From assembly GCF_040183065.1 (NCBI RefSeq), contig NC_091125.1, positions 129,976,621-130,040,620 of the forward strand: DNA of 64,000 nt, read 5' to 3'. The notes beneath the pieces are model-generated. The model did not search any database, was not told the DNA's origin, and worked only from the letters and a program-made list of their open reading frames with translations. Below are positions 21,640 to 33,889 of this stretch, piece by piece. Source of the DNA: Periplaneta americana (lineage: Eukaryota; Arthropoda; Insecta; Blattodea; Blattidae). Positions within the stretch are counted from its first letter, which is position 1; the number at the start of each line of letters is the position of its first letter. The translations under genes and the position numbers were made by a program.

Positions 21640-22150
21640 GTTTGGTTTTTAGTCGGAAAGAGAGGATAGGGAAGACCACGGCTCAGATGGTCTGACATGT
21701 TTACCAGAGAGTCGGGGAAACAATGGTCGAGGACAGCAAAGAACAGAATTTTGTGGAAAGAACTAGGGAAGGTCATTGTAAATAGATAGATATTGTAAAT
21801 AGTAAAGTCAGTATTAGTGAAAGTGTAAGATAAGTTTTGTAAATAGTAAAGACAGTGTTGAGAAAGTGTCAGGTAAATAGTGTAAATAGCAATCAGTGTT
21901 TGTCAAAATGCCGGTGTCAGTATAATGTGTGTAGTGCAAGAAAAAAAAATGAACAAAGAACAGAGTGCTGAGACTAGTTAAAGTCTAACAGGGTTATTAA
22001 CCGTGTCACAAAAGTAGTGTACACGACAAGCTCGCCTGGATTGGCTCACCAAGCGAGTACACATGAGCCATCCCTATCGAGGGGGTTCTAACCCCATCAC
22101 AGGAGGCCTGTGCCCAACATGGGACATCATGAATAACATTCATTCATTCA
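21640..22150 (+). mobile_element. LINE 3' end with (CATT)n tail
   Basis: A shifted reading of WSDMFTRESGKQWSRTAKNR and LWKELGKV is the C-terminal end found in several insect LINEs. It is followed by a 3' region with AGGCCTGTGCCCAACATGGG and a short CATTCATTCATTCAT tail. 5'-truncated. Confidence 0.65.
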
Positions 22151-22164
22151 TATTCTTCTACATT

Positions 22165-22965
22165 ATTTTTGACTCTCTGCCAACGCTGGGGTAGTTTTTC
22201 GATTCCGCGTCTGAATAAATCTGCTGGTTTGGAGTTAAAGAAATTCTCAAATCAAGTTTGTAAAGCATCTTCGTTATCAAAGGAGTTCCCTTGAAGTTTG
22301 TTGCATAGAGAACGAAAAAGGTAGAAATCTGAGGGCGCAAAATCGGGAGAATATGGAGAATGTAGCTACATCTTCCACCCAAGGTTCTGGATAGCTGCTT
22401 TCGTCATGTTAGCGGAGTGCGGAAGTGCATTATTGTGTTGCAGCAGCATTTGATGCAGTCTTCTGGGTCGTTTCTTCTTCAGTTGTGGCAGCAAGGCGTC
22501 TGAGTTGTTGACAATAAATGTCAGCAGTCATGATTACCTACATTCCTGGAAGGTAATTCGTAGTACACAACACTTTCTTTATCCCACCAAACGCAAAACA
22601 TCATCTTCTGTGGATGGACAGTAACTTAAGTACGGGATATTGTGTGTTGAAACGAGAGAACCATTTTGTTGCAGTGCTTTCTCCGATGGTATTCTCGCTG
22701 TATGCGGTGGCATGTTTCGAGCTGCTTCCTCTACCTCTGTTAAACTCAAAACAGAAAAAATATGTCGGAAGTGTTCTTTTTTTCACTACACACTCTGCCT
22801 TCTTTAGCCCACAAACAACACAAACTTTCTTCAAAACCGCAATATTCAAGGCGTATTTACAAGCACAACATTCCAAAATAACAAATGACAAACGATAAAC
22901 AATCTCCTAACAACGCAGTGTTGTGATGACAAACAAAAACGCTACGAACTTAGGCATCAACCTAA
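22165..22965 (-). mobile_element. Degenerate mariner transposon
   Basis: The right edge, read on minus, is TTAGGTTGATGCCTAAGTTC next to TA, a mariner terminal repeat. Downstream on minus a decayed transposase reads FEFNRGRGSSSKHATAYSEN, TIGESTATKWFSRFN (helix-turn-helix), then with several shifts a YSPDF-like site, LRNKLQGNSFDN-like and FFNSKPADLFRRGIEKLPQR-like segments near 22170-22300. The second inverted end is not found. Inactive. Confidence 0.75.
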
Positions 22966-22966
22966 T

Positions 22967-23216
22967 ATATGAGGCTATCAAAAGCAAAACTCGCCTTATC
23001 CAAGTAATGTGATTTGCCAGAAAACAGGAAAAACCGTTATGGATCTGCACAGTTTTGCATCTGATAGTAGTTTTCTGAGCTCTATGCAAGAGGAATTAGA
23101 CAAGATTTGCACAAACCGACTATATCAGTAGATAGAGAGCTGCAAGAAGTACAACATCCCATATGTAACTCATTTTTTTTAGATAAGGCAAGTTCTGCAC
23201 TTGATAGCCTCATATA
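22967..23216. repeat. Short TIR element, 250 bp
   Basis: ATATGAGGCTATCAAAAGC at the left and its near-inverse GCACTTGATAGCCTCATAT at the right extend to 33-bp arms that include CGCCTTATC. It abuts the end of the mariner element, which may have inserted at its edge. Confidence 0.65.
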
Positions 23217-23304
23217 GTGCACATTATAAAAGCTTACTTTTGTACTATGAAGTTGACACAAAAACATTTTTTTCATAGTGTTGCGTTATACTTGAAAATA
23301 ACGT

Positions 23305-23308
<4 letters not shown>

Positions 23309-23363
<55 letters not shown>

Positions 23364-23373
23364 GTTATTATTG
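23309..23373. repeat. (ATT)n microsatellite
   Basis: About 21 trinucleotide units. Confidence 0.95.
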
Positions 23374-23633
23374 TTAAAGACTCAGCGCCATAGACGTGCG
23401 CACACTATTTTATTTGAAAAAGCCACAAAACAGTTAATACAATGTAGGCCTACTATTAATATTGAGTTCCAAACTAACATGTTATGTATGAACTTATATA
23501 ATTATGTCATAATACTTGTCCAACTGATAAAAATATTTCTCAAGAAAGCTATTTTTTCTTTAATTACTACATGTAGCCTACTTACCTAAAACAGCAATAG
23601 AAAAAAAAAGTAAAAATAACTAAGTACTAAATA

Positions 23634-25223
23634 CAGGGTGATTCACGAAGTTCTCCCCGGTTTATGGAGGTGATTCCTGAGGTAATTTGGAACACAAAAT
23701 GTAAATAAATTAATGGGATCATATTCATAATTACTGAGTTACAGTAATTTGGAAACGGCGGGAAAAAATTTTTATTTCAGGATTTCACTAACGAAAATGC
23801 AAAAAATAATTAAAATACAAACAATTGATTGTTTATATATCAGTATCTTTCATTTAGCATCGATTAAAATCACATTTTCAAAAATACCTCCCTGAATCTC
23901 GAGACAACGGTCCGCACTGGTGTGAACTGCACGTGTAGCATTTCGCAGCTTCACACTTTCGTTTCTTATTGTTGCCGCGGCACCCAGGATGCGTTGAAGC
24001 AACCCTTCGAGTGTTTGTACATTTACCTGGTACACAATGTCTTTCATCCACCCCAGTGGCGGCTCGTGCCTTTCTTGGATGGGTGTTCACAAAAAAAAAA
24101 AGAGTAATGAACACACTGATATATTCTCGTATAGCTGAGTCACACGTCAGAGATAACCTAGTTCTAATATGCATGTCCCAAATCTACGCATATAAACCAA
24201 AATTAAAACCATTAAACAAGAGTAGAGTAAAATTAATTCATAGGACTCACCTTCACTGCTGTTGTAGATTGTGTTGAATATCTAAATTTATTTGTAGAGA
24301 AACTCCATGCGCCTAGTTTTGAGAGATGCAAATTTATCAATAACTTTATTATTGAAGTCTCTAATGTCGTTAACAAGTTTTTTCCACTGCCAACATATCC
24401 AATGTACTTAATCGGTCTTCTGTCATGGTGCGGAGGAATGTTTTAATCTTCTTTTAATTTAACACATAATTTCACACACGTCCATCTCCAAACTTCAAGT
24501 GTTACTGTTTCAACTTTCAATACGCACCTTTGCAGCTTGTATTTTCCTTACTTTGCTGAAGAAAAGACAACAGAATCAGCTCCCGCGCGTAACGTGTATT
24601 TTGAAAAGAAAGAGTAAAGAGAGAAAACGAGAAAAGAGGGAGAAAGGAACAGGATGCCAGACCCAAGGGAGATGGAACATCTCTGTTTCTCTGTCACTAG
24701 CACGTTAAGACCTGTGCGAGCAGAGCTATTGTAACCACTGTAACAAACCAGAAAATATTCTCGCCTCAGGTTATTTCACCCTGCTAGAGAAAAATTGTGC
24801 GAGCTGCTGTCAACCTGTCCAGTGGAGATTTAAAGACACTCGACACTCGAACGGGACATTCTCTCGAGACGAAAAATGTAGGAACGTCATTGCACATTGG
24901 AAAGTAATAGATGTAATAATATTAATACTGTAATATGTATAATTATTGTTGGTTTTTAAGGTGTTCACGTGCTCCTGTGCTCATATAGAGGAACCGCCGC
25001 TGATCCATCTCCAGATGCAATAGTCTAAGGGTACACGTAGTTACAGCAACAAACATGCTTAGCGTTCCATTCACTATGACGTGTTTCGAAAATGTGTTGT
25101 AACTCCGTAATTATGAATGTGATCCCATTTATTTATTTATTTGTTTATTTATTTAAATTTTTGTTCCAAATAATCTCAGGAATCACCTCCATAAACCGGG
25201 GAAGAACTTTGTGAATCACCCTG
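23634..25223 (-). mobile_element. Tc1/mariner-type element with a hAT insertion inside
   Basis: TA-flanked inverted ends CAGGGTGATTCACGAAGTTC and CAGGGTGATTCACAAAGTTC extend, with GGTTTATGGAGGTGATTCCT, for about 120 bp. On the minus strand the C-terminal part of a DDE transposase remains at 23850-24047: YQVNVQTLEGLLQRILGAAA, then TIRNESVKLRNATRAVHTSA and DRCLEIQGGIFENV. The middle is interrupted by the hAT at 24054-25002. Confidence 0.8.
24054..25002. mobile_element. Non-autonomous hAT nested in the Tc1/mariner element
   Basis: Ends CAGTGGCGGCTCGTGCC and, inverted, CAGCGGCGGTTCCTC. Just inside, both ends contain GGTGTTCAC or its inverse. The eight bases before (ATCCACCC) and after (ATCCATCT) agree at six positions, as expected for an aged hAT duplication. 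No transposase frame. Confidence 0.75.
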
Positions 25224-25428
25224 TATATCAATATTTTTTGGCGTAGAGCAGGAATAAGTCTTTCCCCGCACCTGAGTATTGGTACCCGTTCCGGACTCGT
25301 TTCACTGTGAGGCGTGTTAACCGTTACTCCACAACAATGGACATGAAAAACGTTAGTGGAATTAGTTTGTAATGTTCTTGGAAAGGCGAAACTCCGAGAT
25401 AAACGTCCCTCGTCCACCGGAGTATTAG

Positions 25429-26402
25429 CACAGTCTACTATATACAGTCGCGAAGCTCAATATGTAGTAAAAATGCAAACATGGGTAGTTGCCCACCACT
25501 AGGATCGCTACTATCGCCTCATCATCGCAGATCTCTCTCCTAGCAGACGACAAAGTATGTTACACTTTCGTTGTCGTGTTCTTTTGGAAAAATTAACACC
25601 TTCCTTCCATTATTGAAATATTAAATGCATAAAGTTAATGTATTATATTAATGAAGTATATTAAATTCCACCATAAACTCGAAGATACCTGCAAGAAATA
25701 GGTTAATATTATTTTTGTTTGTGCAAAACGAACTGAAATTTACTATAATCGCTTCACTCATTCAAGATTATAGCGATAATTAACTATGAAACCAATAAAT
25801 ATTAATTTGCATTTCCCTTTACAGCAATAATAATGGAAATATGAATTAATGGAGTAACTTACATGTACCGGTACTTGTAGTATAGGCTTACGTAGTTAAC
25901 AAAGTGGGATGAGGTTAAGCAATAATAATCACACCAGAATTGGAAATAAAACGTGATCAATAAATTTTATTATAACAGACTTTTTCTACGTCTCTAGTAA
26001 AGTAACAAATAAAAATAACAAAATTAACAGTTATAATTAAAAACATATCCTTTGAAAAAAAAAAAAAGTAGGCCTAAGCAATAATAATCCCACCAGAATT
26101 GAAAATAAAACGTGATCAATGAATTTCATTAAAACAAACTTAATTTTTCTACGTCTCTAGTAAAATATTATTATTCCAATTATTGTAGTTTAGCCATTAA
26201 CATTTTCATTACAACCAATAACGAGCATTTCACAAGCATCAATGTGAAATACGCAACGAGCTAGCACTCGATGGAAATACGACACAGTCCAAAGTCGACC
26301 GTGGACAGTCTATTGTTTCTAGTTGCCAACCGCTTGGAGCGCTTTATCACGAGATTTGCAAAAAATCACCTCAAGCTTCGCGACTGTATATAGTAGACTG
26401 TT
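25429..26402. mobile_element. Short relative of the 5-1925 TIR element
   Basis: Ends CACAGTCTACTATATACAGT and its inverse match for 28 bp with one terminal change, and share the outer ~25 bp with the element at 5-1925. GTATTAG directly flanks both sides (25422-25428 and 26403-26409). Inside, about 85 bp around 25920-26005 is repeated at 26078-26165 (GCAATAATAATC, AAAACGTGATCAAT, TTTTTCTACGTCTCTAGTAA). Non-coding. Confidence 0.8.
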
Positions 26403-27430
26403 GTATTAGTGCATTTCATGTCGGGGATCGAAGACGCGCTACCAGAGGGGCGACGGCGATGCGTATCTAGTCTTCCGTACCTATCCAGGTATCGAAGTCA
26501 GTTCCCCTGGTTTTTTTTCAACCATGTGAGCTACCAAAGTTCCACATCAGAGGCCACAGACGGATCGTAAGATGACGTCAGTTTATTTGCACAAAATAAG
26601 TGTGATTCTTCGAATGCCTATTAAAATGTTTTCATACCAGACAATTGCATCAGAACAAATGGCCAGTTCCTTCCATGGAAATATTTAATCGTGTTACGCA
26701 TGCGCAGAACTGAACCGATTCAATTGGAAACTTATAATTAAGTGTGGACTCGTGTTGCCTCATGTTGTTTACGAGTTTTTAGTCGTGCTTTAAGCTTGTT
26801 ATCGCGCACTGCTTTTCGTAATTCGTGTGTAGTGTAGCAGACTGGAGGTATTACATCAAGTTTGACAGTGCATTGTTCTTTGGCATACATCACATATTTA
26901 AGAGACTGTCGTGACTTTATTGCGCGCATTTTAATAAACATATCAGTGCTTAAAGTGAAAGTGAATGTAATTCCATTAGAAAAAAGAAAAAAAAAGGTAT
27001 TGTGATACTGCAAATATACATATTTACCACCTTACGAAAGTAGTGTTATTCTGAACAGTTTTGCGTACGAAAAGTAGGCCTTTTCTGCACACCGTGAAAT
27101 GAAGTTACTTTATCGCACACTTCAAGTATTAGTAGTAATAGCATATACATTATATAGTGACTGTCTCCATGACAACCAACACATTAGCAACAATAAAATC
27201 GGATACATTTAAACTCATTTATAATTTCTTCTCAAACAACACATTAAAAGAAAAAATCTACAATTTAAAACTAAATTTAGATACCATTATAGTACATTAT
27301 GCAACGAGCCTATAATGATAGTAATTAAGACGCAAGTATGGATGTTTATGAAACGAGCGCAAGCGAGTTTCATAATATTCATACGAGCGTATTAATTATC
27401 ATTATAGACTAGGCAAGTTTAATACGACTT

Positions 27431-27950
27431 TTTATGCTCGACCATATTTCTAACTTGAAATTATTCACATGTATACATTTTTTTGTATCTGACAAGATCG
27501 GAAGTGACCTTGTTCTAGGTCGTGAATTGTGAGATGTGCGCAGACTTGAAAGTATTGATTTTTTCCGAGGAACAATAACGTTAAACTTGTTATAACCTTG
27601 ATTATTGAATTCGACATTGAAAAACAAGATGACAAATTGAATTTATTTGAATATTATTTACAATTAACGCTAATTATTATAGTAACAGAACATAACCTTC
27701 TGCGCCAGCATTGGATTTCCAGCCTCTGTGACTTTTCGCTAATTCTCTTTCGATTGCATATCTGAGAATAATCGATACTTGCGTTTTTATAACGGTACAA
27801 AGCTGACTTGTCATTGGCTGAATACCTGTAAGCTGAGTTGTCATTGGCTGAAGACCTGTACTTTAATGAGTAGGCGTACTTTAATGACATGCATTGAAGG
27901 ACTGCTACCAGGTGTATAATTACTACATTTCGGCATGGTCGAGCGTAAAT
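27431..27950. repeat. Possible TIR element with short ends
   Basis: TTTATGCTCGACCAT and ATGGTCGAGCGTAAA are inverted with one mismatch, 520 bp apart. Between them a 30-bp stretch, GTCATTGGCTGAA.ACCTGTA, occurs twice in tandem. No transposase. Confidence 0.5.
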
Positions 27951-28000
27951 GAAATTTAGATACCAGTAATGGATAAAGTATTGTATAGCGCACGAGAGTA

Positions 28001-28790
28001 ATAGTATATGCGTTACAAGAGCGGTACGTTGAAGTTTTCATGTTCGAGGAAAAGTTTGAAAAAGCGAAACGTAGTTGAGCTTTTTTAATTTCCGAGAATT
28101 GAAAGAAAACATACCGCTCGTGTATCGTACATTATTTTGTGCGAAGATCTTTTATTACGTACCTGAAAGAGGAATTTCTAATTAGTTGCAATGAAATCTC
28201 CATCTTGGTTTCTGTTCAATGACGGCAATTTGCAAAACAAAAATATCTATCTTCAACATTGTTGCTTTAAAATGTTTCCTGTGTTTACTATACTCCAGCA
28301 GGCCGTGATTTACGTCTGTCTTTTTTTTCCCCAGTCTATAAATGCGAACTTAAAACAAATGGTAAGGTTATGTAGTGATTTATTTTTCATTTTAATATTT
28401 TAACAATATTATTTATATAACATATTGCAGTAATAACATCGGCATCTGGAATCTTGTTGATTTTTTCACGGCTTCCTTAATCGAATGTAGTAACTTTAGT
28501 GGAGTTGTAGAGTTTACTTAATTTTTGCAAATATTTAAAAACAATAATTAACAGTGCAATTTAGGTGAAATTGCAGTGGTAAGTTTCCAATTTATAATTA
28601 TTACTATATTGAACGTCTCTAAAAAGAATATGTTAAAAGCCTAAAACAGTAAAATCAATATGTCACTTAAGCGGTAAGAAGAGGGAAATTGTTATGTGTG
28701 TTAGGTTGGGAATACTGAATGTGGAATTTTAGACTTATCGCGGATTGGTTTTGTGCGGAAACCAAGCAAATACGCACGATCTCGCACAAA
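28001..28790. repeat. Dispersed ~0.8-kb repeat, copy 2
   Basis: Direct-oriented copy of 20545-21350. It is bracketed by GTATAGCGCACGAGAGTA (near 27984) and GTATAGCACACGAGAGTA (near 28797), a direct pair which copy 1 lacks. Confidence 0.8.
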
Positions 28791-29224
28791 AGTATGGTAT
28801 AGCACACGAGAGTAAACATATTTTATGTGATCGTGGAAATTATCACCCTCGGCTTCGCCTCGGGCGCTGAACTTTCTATTCGCAAATAACATCCAATTTA
28901 ACTCTCTTACATTATAAATTACTATTTTCTACGACAGTTCGTAAAGTTACATTTCACCTACTGTTATTACTAGATAGTTGTCTAAAAAGCCGGATGCGAC
29001 GTCACAAGTCATGATCCAAAGCTACATAGTGCATAACAATCATGTCCGTAGTAGCTAGTAAACGAAAATGCTTGCTTGATTGATTTTTTTTTCATTTCCT
29101 TTATTGTATTTCATAGATCTTACATTAGTAATAAAGCTTTAATATGTGGAACAAGTCAAAATTTTTAAAAGATGTCAACTACAATTTTTACAATTTTTTT
29201 ACAATTTCAATTTCAATTTTTTAC

Positions 29225-29525
29225 AATTTTTTGGCGAGATGTAGTGAGATGAGGTGAGGCCGAGGATTCGCCAACAGATTACCTGGCATTTGCCTTATGG
29301 TTGGGGAAAACCTTGGAAAAAACCCAACCAGGTAATCAGACCAAACGGGGGTGAAATGAGGCCGAGGACTCTCCATAGACCACCGGGCATCAGTCCCACG
29401 GCTGGGGAAAACCTCGGAAGAAACCAATCAATCTGACCAAACGGGGGATCCAATCCAAGCCCGAGCGCTGCACCGGATCAGCAGCCCAGCGAGTCTGCCG
29501 ACTGAGCTACATCGATGGCTCTACT
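29225..29525 (-). mobile_element. tRNA-derived SINE with an internally duplicated body
   Basis: On the minus strand it starts near 29520 with GATGTAGCTCAGTCGGCAGA (A-box region). The body contains the GGTTTTCCCCA segment twice, around 29285-29345 and 29360-29440. Each copy is followed by a CTCGGCCTCA segment, so part of the body is duplicated. Related pieces lie at 50690-50880 and 55872-55990. Confidence 0.7.
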
Positions 29526-29529
29526 AAAA

Positions 29530-30256
29530 ATATACAGTACATAGCCAATCAGATTATTAAATTTACAAACCCAACGATTATTCATCAGTTGAGCTATAAA
29601 ATATAATACATAACAAGTAAGTTAATTCAATTTAAAGACATAAACAATTCAATCAGTTGAGATATACAGAAATTGATAATACATATCATGCAAATTACTT
29701 CAAGTAATTGCTTGGGAAAAGTGGCATAAGTCAACTTCCACAAAAAATTTTTATCAATTTATTGACAACTTACGGAACATTTGCTCGCTTGGGAAAAGAG
29801 ACAAGTATTTCTCCCATTACAATAATTCATAAAGAAAAAAAATCAAATCGACATAAACCAGTGTGAAGACAGTTTTTTCCTTCTCCTATAGAATTAAAAT
29901 TTTTTACTTGTGTCACTTTTCCCGAGCACTACAGAATTACAAGCATAAACAATTCATCAGTAGAGCTATAGAGATTACTATTCAATTTAAAGCATATACA
30001 GTACATTTCATCAGCCAAACTATACAAACATATACAATACAAAGTAAACAGATTAATTCAATTTACAAACATACTTTCATTAAGCTTGTTCACTGGCTAA
30101 TCAAACATGGATATCTCATCAGCAATTGGGATTATGAAATCCGAAGATGCTTTGGAAGTGAAATAATGTAAATATAATGTAGAATAACACGTTCACTTTG
30201 AACATTGACATTGTTAGTAGTACCTGTTTACAATGTTTTAAACATTATTATAATAT
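29530..30256. other. AT-rich stretch, no gene seen
   Basis: It contains several imperfect copies of AATTCAATTTA and ATCAGTTGAGCTAT, suggesting an old tandem repeat. No coding sequence recognised. Confidence 0.4.
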
Positions 30257-31235
30257 ACTAGCCGTACCCGTGCGCTCCGCTGCACCCGTTAGAAATAAAT
30301 ATAAAGTAATTACATAATTAAAATAGGACATTTTATCCAGGGAACATTCGTGTTTGATAGAAGGATAAATCGATTATTATGTTACTTAATTTAAATTGTA
30401 TTTAAAAAATTGCAATGCGATCATTTTGGTCCAGAGACCACTCATATGGTCATAAAAATTATTTTAGGAAATACAGGAAACGAATGTACAGAATAGCCTA
30501 TCAAGTTTTCTGTGCATAAGAAGCTATTTTAATCTTACCTGTCCTCAATTCACTCAGATGTTACTGTAATAACATAGCATTATGTCCATCTAGAGAAACT
30601 ACACTTTCCAATGGTGAATTAATAATTAATTATACAAATCAGTTAATTTAGCTTCCGATATTACTTCATACAAACACAGAAACATTCTCTGTAGGCTATC
30701 TTTCATAGCTTTCGATTGTTGATGTCCAAGGCCCCTTATAGACGAAGTCATTTGTTTTTTATTTCATTACACCGCCTTAGATGGCGTTGTTATTGTAATT
30801 TTCAAACTCATTTATCTCATTAAATATCAGTCCTATCAAAATTTTGCATAGAATAAAACTTATCGGAAATCATTTTTAAAGAAACTTTTGTTATGTAACA
30901 TATTTCATAAAAATCAATAATAAGCGAGATATTTCGATTTATTTAATTCAGGCCCCCTTATAACCCCCATTTTATATAAAGTATTTTGAATGTCATATAG
31001 CCTATAATCTAAGTTACAACGAATTTAATTTATATTCAAATTTTCATCGAAATCCGTTCAGCCATTATTGCGTGAAAAGGTAACAAACATCCAGACAGAC
31101 AGACAAACAAACAAAAATTTCAAAAAAAGCGATTTTCGGTTTCAGGGTGGTTAATTGTATATGTTAGAACCAATTATTTTTGGAAAATCGAAAATTACCA
31201 GAAAAATTTTGGCTACAGATTTATTATTAGTATAG
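30257..31235. repeat. Interspersed repeat, ~1 kb
   Basis: It starts TATACTAGCCGTACCCGTGC and ends TTATTATTAGTATA, so the edges are short inverted copies of TATACTA. Near the end it has TTTCATCGAAATCCGTTCAG and a (CAGA)/(CAAA) stretch, a layout common to widespread non-coding insect repeats. No coding frame. Superfamily not assigned. Confidence 0.6.
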
Positions 31236-31775
31236 ATTAGGCCCTTATCTTTTCCACGTAACTCGTGATGAAATTGCATTACGCCACTGCCTTCTTAATT
31301 CAGTGCTGCACCGTGATGTCATGGTTTTTTGGAAAACGGTCTGTGAAGAAGGCTGTGTTTCAAGTATATAAGTTAAAATGTCCAAAGCTCCCTAGTATGG
31401 AGTTTACAAGTCGCTTAATTGCTAGTCACTAGTGTGTAGTATGGACTTGAGTTTTGAGACACAGCCATATTGTTGTTTACATAGTGATGTGATCAATAAA
31501 AAAACTCCTCGGCAAAAATTATAGGCCAAAATAGATATCTAGACGAATTACTTCACTGTGCTCCCAAGAGACGAACCGTATGGGGAGCAGATCGCTGCTG
31601 TAGATTCGTTGCCATCCGTTTTTGGTTAAATTACAGATATACAAACTTCCATCATAATGCGCGAATCACCCGCAACTAGCTCATGAATTCTGCTCTTCCT
31701 CTTTGACAAATTAATTTCCGGGATTTAGAGGTGACCCAAAACTTTCGTCTTTATGTTGTGTTTTCGTCTCATTGC

Positions 31776-31843
<68 letters not shown>

Positions 31844-32099
31844 GAAATGTCCATTTCTAAATTCCCATTCCCGCATTTCATCTCTCGTGAGTTGGCAGGC
31901 CGTACGTTGCATGCCCTCTGTGATTGTCATGTATGACATAAGAAGTTTAGTTCGGTATTTCGCGGATACGACTGAACGCTTGTTTTAAAAATTAACTGAA
32001 ACTCAGCCGTTATGAAAACACATCTAACATGATAATCTTATTTCTCTGTAAACATTAATTAATATCGACATAAAAGTAAATTAAATAAATCCGCGCCGC
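31236..32099. other. No gene seen; contains (ATT)n
   Basis: An (ATT)n array lies at 31778-31843. The remainder has no recognisable coding or repeat structure. Confidence 0.5.
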
Positions 32100-32345
32100 A
32101 ACAGTCCATTAAGGGCAAGGGCCGATTAGTCTGCTACTGGCCTTCAGTTCATATGCTTCAATAGAAGTGAACGATCATCCAACCACAACAAAGGTATCGT
32201 GATGATCCCCCCCAGCCGTTATAGCTGGTTGTCGTTACCATTTCTCTGCCTATCGTTGCTCCGCAAATTCATTCAGATGCTGGAAGGGCACCGGTCCCAT
32301 ACGCTGACCAAAATTTCATGAAAAAATTCCTACACTTTGAGGACC
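32100..32345 (+). repeat. Dispersed repeat, copy in plus orientation
   Basis: Segments such as GAACGATCATCCAACCACAA, TGGAAGGGCACCGGTCCCAT and AAATTTCATGA recur as inverse variants at 43205-43400. Repeat family unknown, no coding frame. Confidence 0.5.
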
Positions 32346-32439
32346 CGAACCAGCGCGCATTTCGTAACTCGAGTCCTAGAATCGCCATAATCGTATATAA
32401 AATTGGAAACTTGTTTAGACACACATTTTAGGATTTTAA

Positions 32440-32695
32440 TTATTTTATTAGTTATTTTACGACATTTTTTCAACTGCTATGGTTATATAGCGTCCGAATG
32501 AAATGAAGGTGATAATGCCAGCAAAATGAGTCCAGTGTTCAAAGTCGAAAGTTACCCAGCATTTGTTCTTAATGGGTTGAGGGAAAACCTGGGAAAATAC
32601 CTCAACCAGGTAACATGGCCCAACTAGGATTCGAACACGGGCCTCCTCGTTTCACGGTTAGAAATCCTAATCGTTACTCCACAGCGATGGACTTC
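32440..32695 (-). mobile_element. tRNA-derived SINE (same family as 33300-33560)
   Basis: The inverse reads CATCGCTGTGGAGTAACGAT, then a B-box GTTCGAATCC, then TTACCTGGTTGAGG and the body to TTATTTTACG. Decayed relative to the next copy. Confidence 0.75.
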
Positions 32696-32699
32696 AAAT

Positions 32700-33289
32700 T
32701 TTTATATGAATCACTTTAATTAACGAAAACAATAATATGAAAAGAAAAGCAGGTATTGTTTTTCTTTAAAATTTTTATTTTTGTGTACAAGTCGCAAAAT
32801 GTATATTTATAAGTCCTTGTTCACTGCAATGAATTTAAAACCAGTCATGACAATATGGGATTTTAAGGTCGGTCTGTAATAATGGTTAACCTTCTTTTCA
32901 CAGTCAACTGCAAGGATCAATTTTGAACTCGCTAACGAATGTATATAACATATCATGTTTTAAATTTTGAAAGTATTGTTTTCTTTTCTTGCTTGACAAG
33001 TTATAATTATTATTATTAGAAAATATTAGTAACTTAAATTTTTTTTCTATTAATTTAAAATGTTAGTTTTGCTAAATGGCAAATTAATATAAATGAATAT
33101 ATTTCATATATTATATAGTATAGTATATACATCGTATAAGAGGTTTTGCAAGCTACGAATAAATAAATTTTGCATACATGTACATAGAGCGTAATTTATG
33201 TTTGAATTAAATACATTACTTTTTTTGTAATATAAGGAAATTTATTCTGTGTGCAGTGCAGAAAATGAAAGCTTATGAAACTGACTTGG
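32700..33289. other. AT-rich stretch, no gene seen
   Basis: Nothing recognisable between the two SINE copies. Confidence 0.5.
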
Positions 33290-33299
33290 ATAAACAGGA

Positions 33300-33560
33300 G
33301 TCCATACCTGTGGAGTAACGGTCAGCGCGTCTGGCCGCGAAACCAGGTGGCCCGGGTTCGAATCCCGGTCGGGGTAAGTTACCTGGTTGAGGTTTTTTCC
33401 GGGGTTTTCCCTCAACCCAATACGAGCAAATGCTGGGTAACTTTCGGTGCTGGACCCCGGACTCATTTCACCGGCATTATCACCTTCATTTCATTCAGAC
33501 GCTAAATAACCTAGATGTTGATACAGCGCCGTAAAATAACCCAATAAAATAAAAAAAAGA
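33300..33560 (+). mobile_element. Full-length tRNA-derived SINE with target duplication
   Basis: The head CCTGTGGAGTAACGGTCAGC includes the A-box. GGTTCGAATCCCGGTCGGGG holds the B-box. The body runs TTACCTGGTTGAGG to TAAATAACCTAGATG and an A-rich tail. ATAAACAGGA flanks both sides (33290-33299 and 33561-33570), a 10-bp target duplication. Well preserved, so probably recent. Confidence 0.9.
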
Positions 33561-33889
33561 ATAAACAGGAATTATTTTATTCCAGTGTCAGTTATGCTCA
33601 TAAGAAATGTTTGGTAATACAGCAGAAAAATGGGCTGTTGTGAAACTTGTAACACTTAAAACATGAGGTGTCACTTTCGTGACACTTTCTGCTTGCTCAT
33701 TACACGAACTGAGGTGAAAGTACTGCGAATTTACAACATTGAGATTTCCATGGAAATTTGTTTCCGCCATCTCTGATACAAAAAAAAAATTGTAGGTAAC
33801 AAATTGAACCACATGGGTGGCAGAAGTGGGGAGGCGTTTGCTCCGAACTTTATTTGCAGACTATAGCATCCGTCGGTCCGTCAGTCTAT

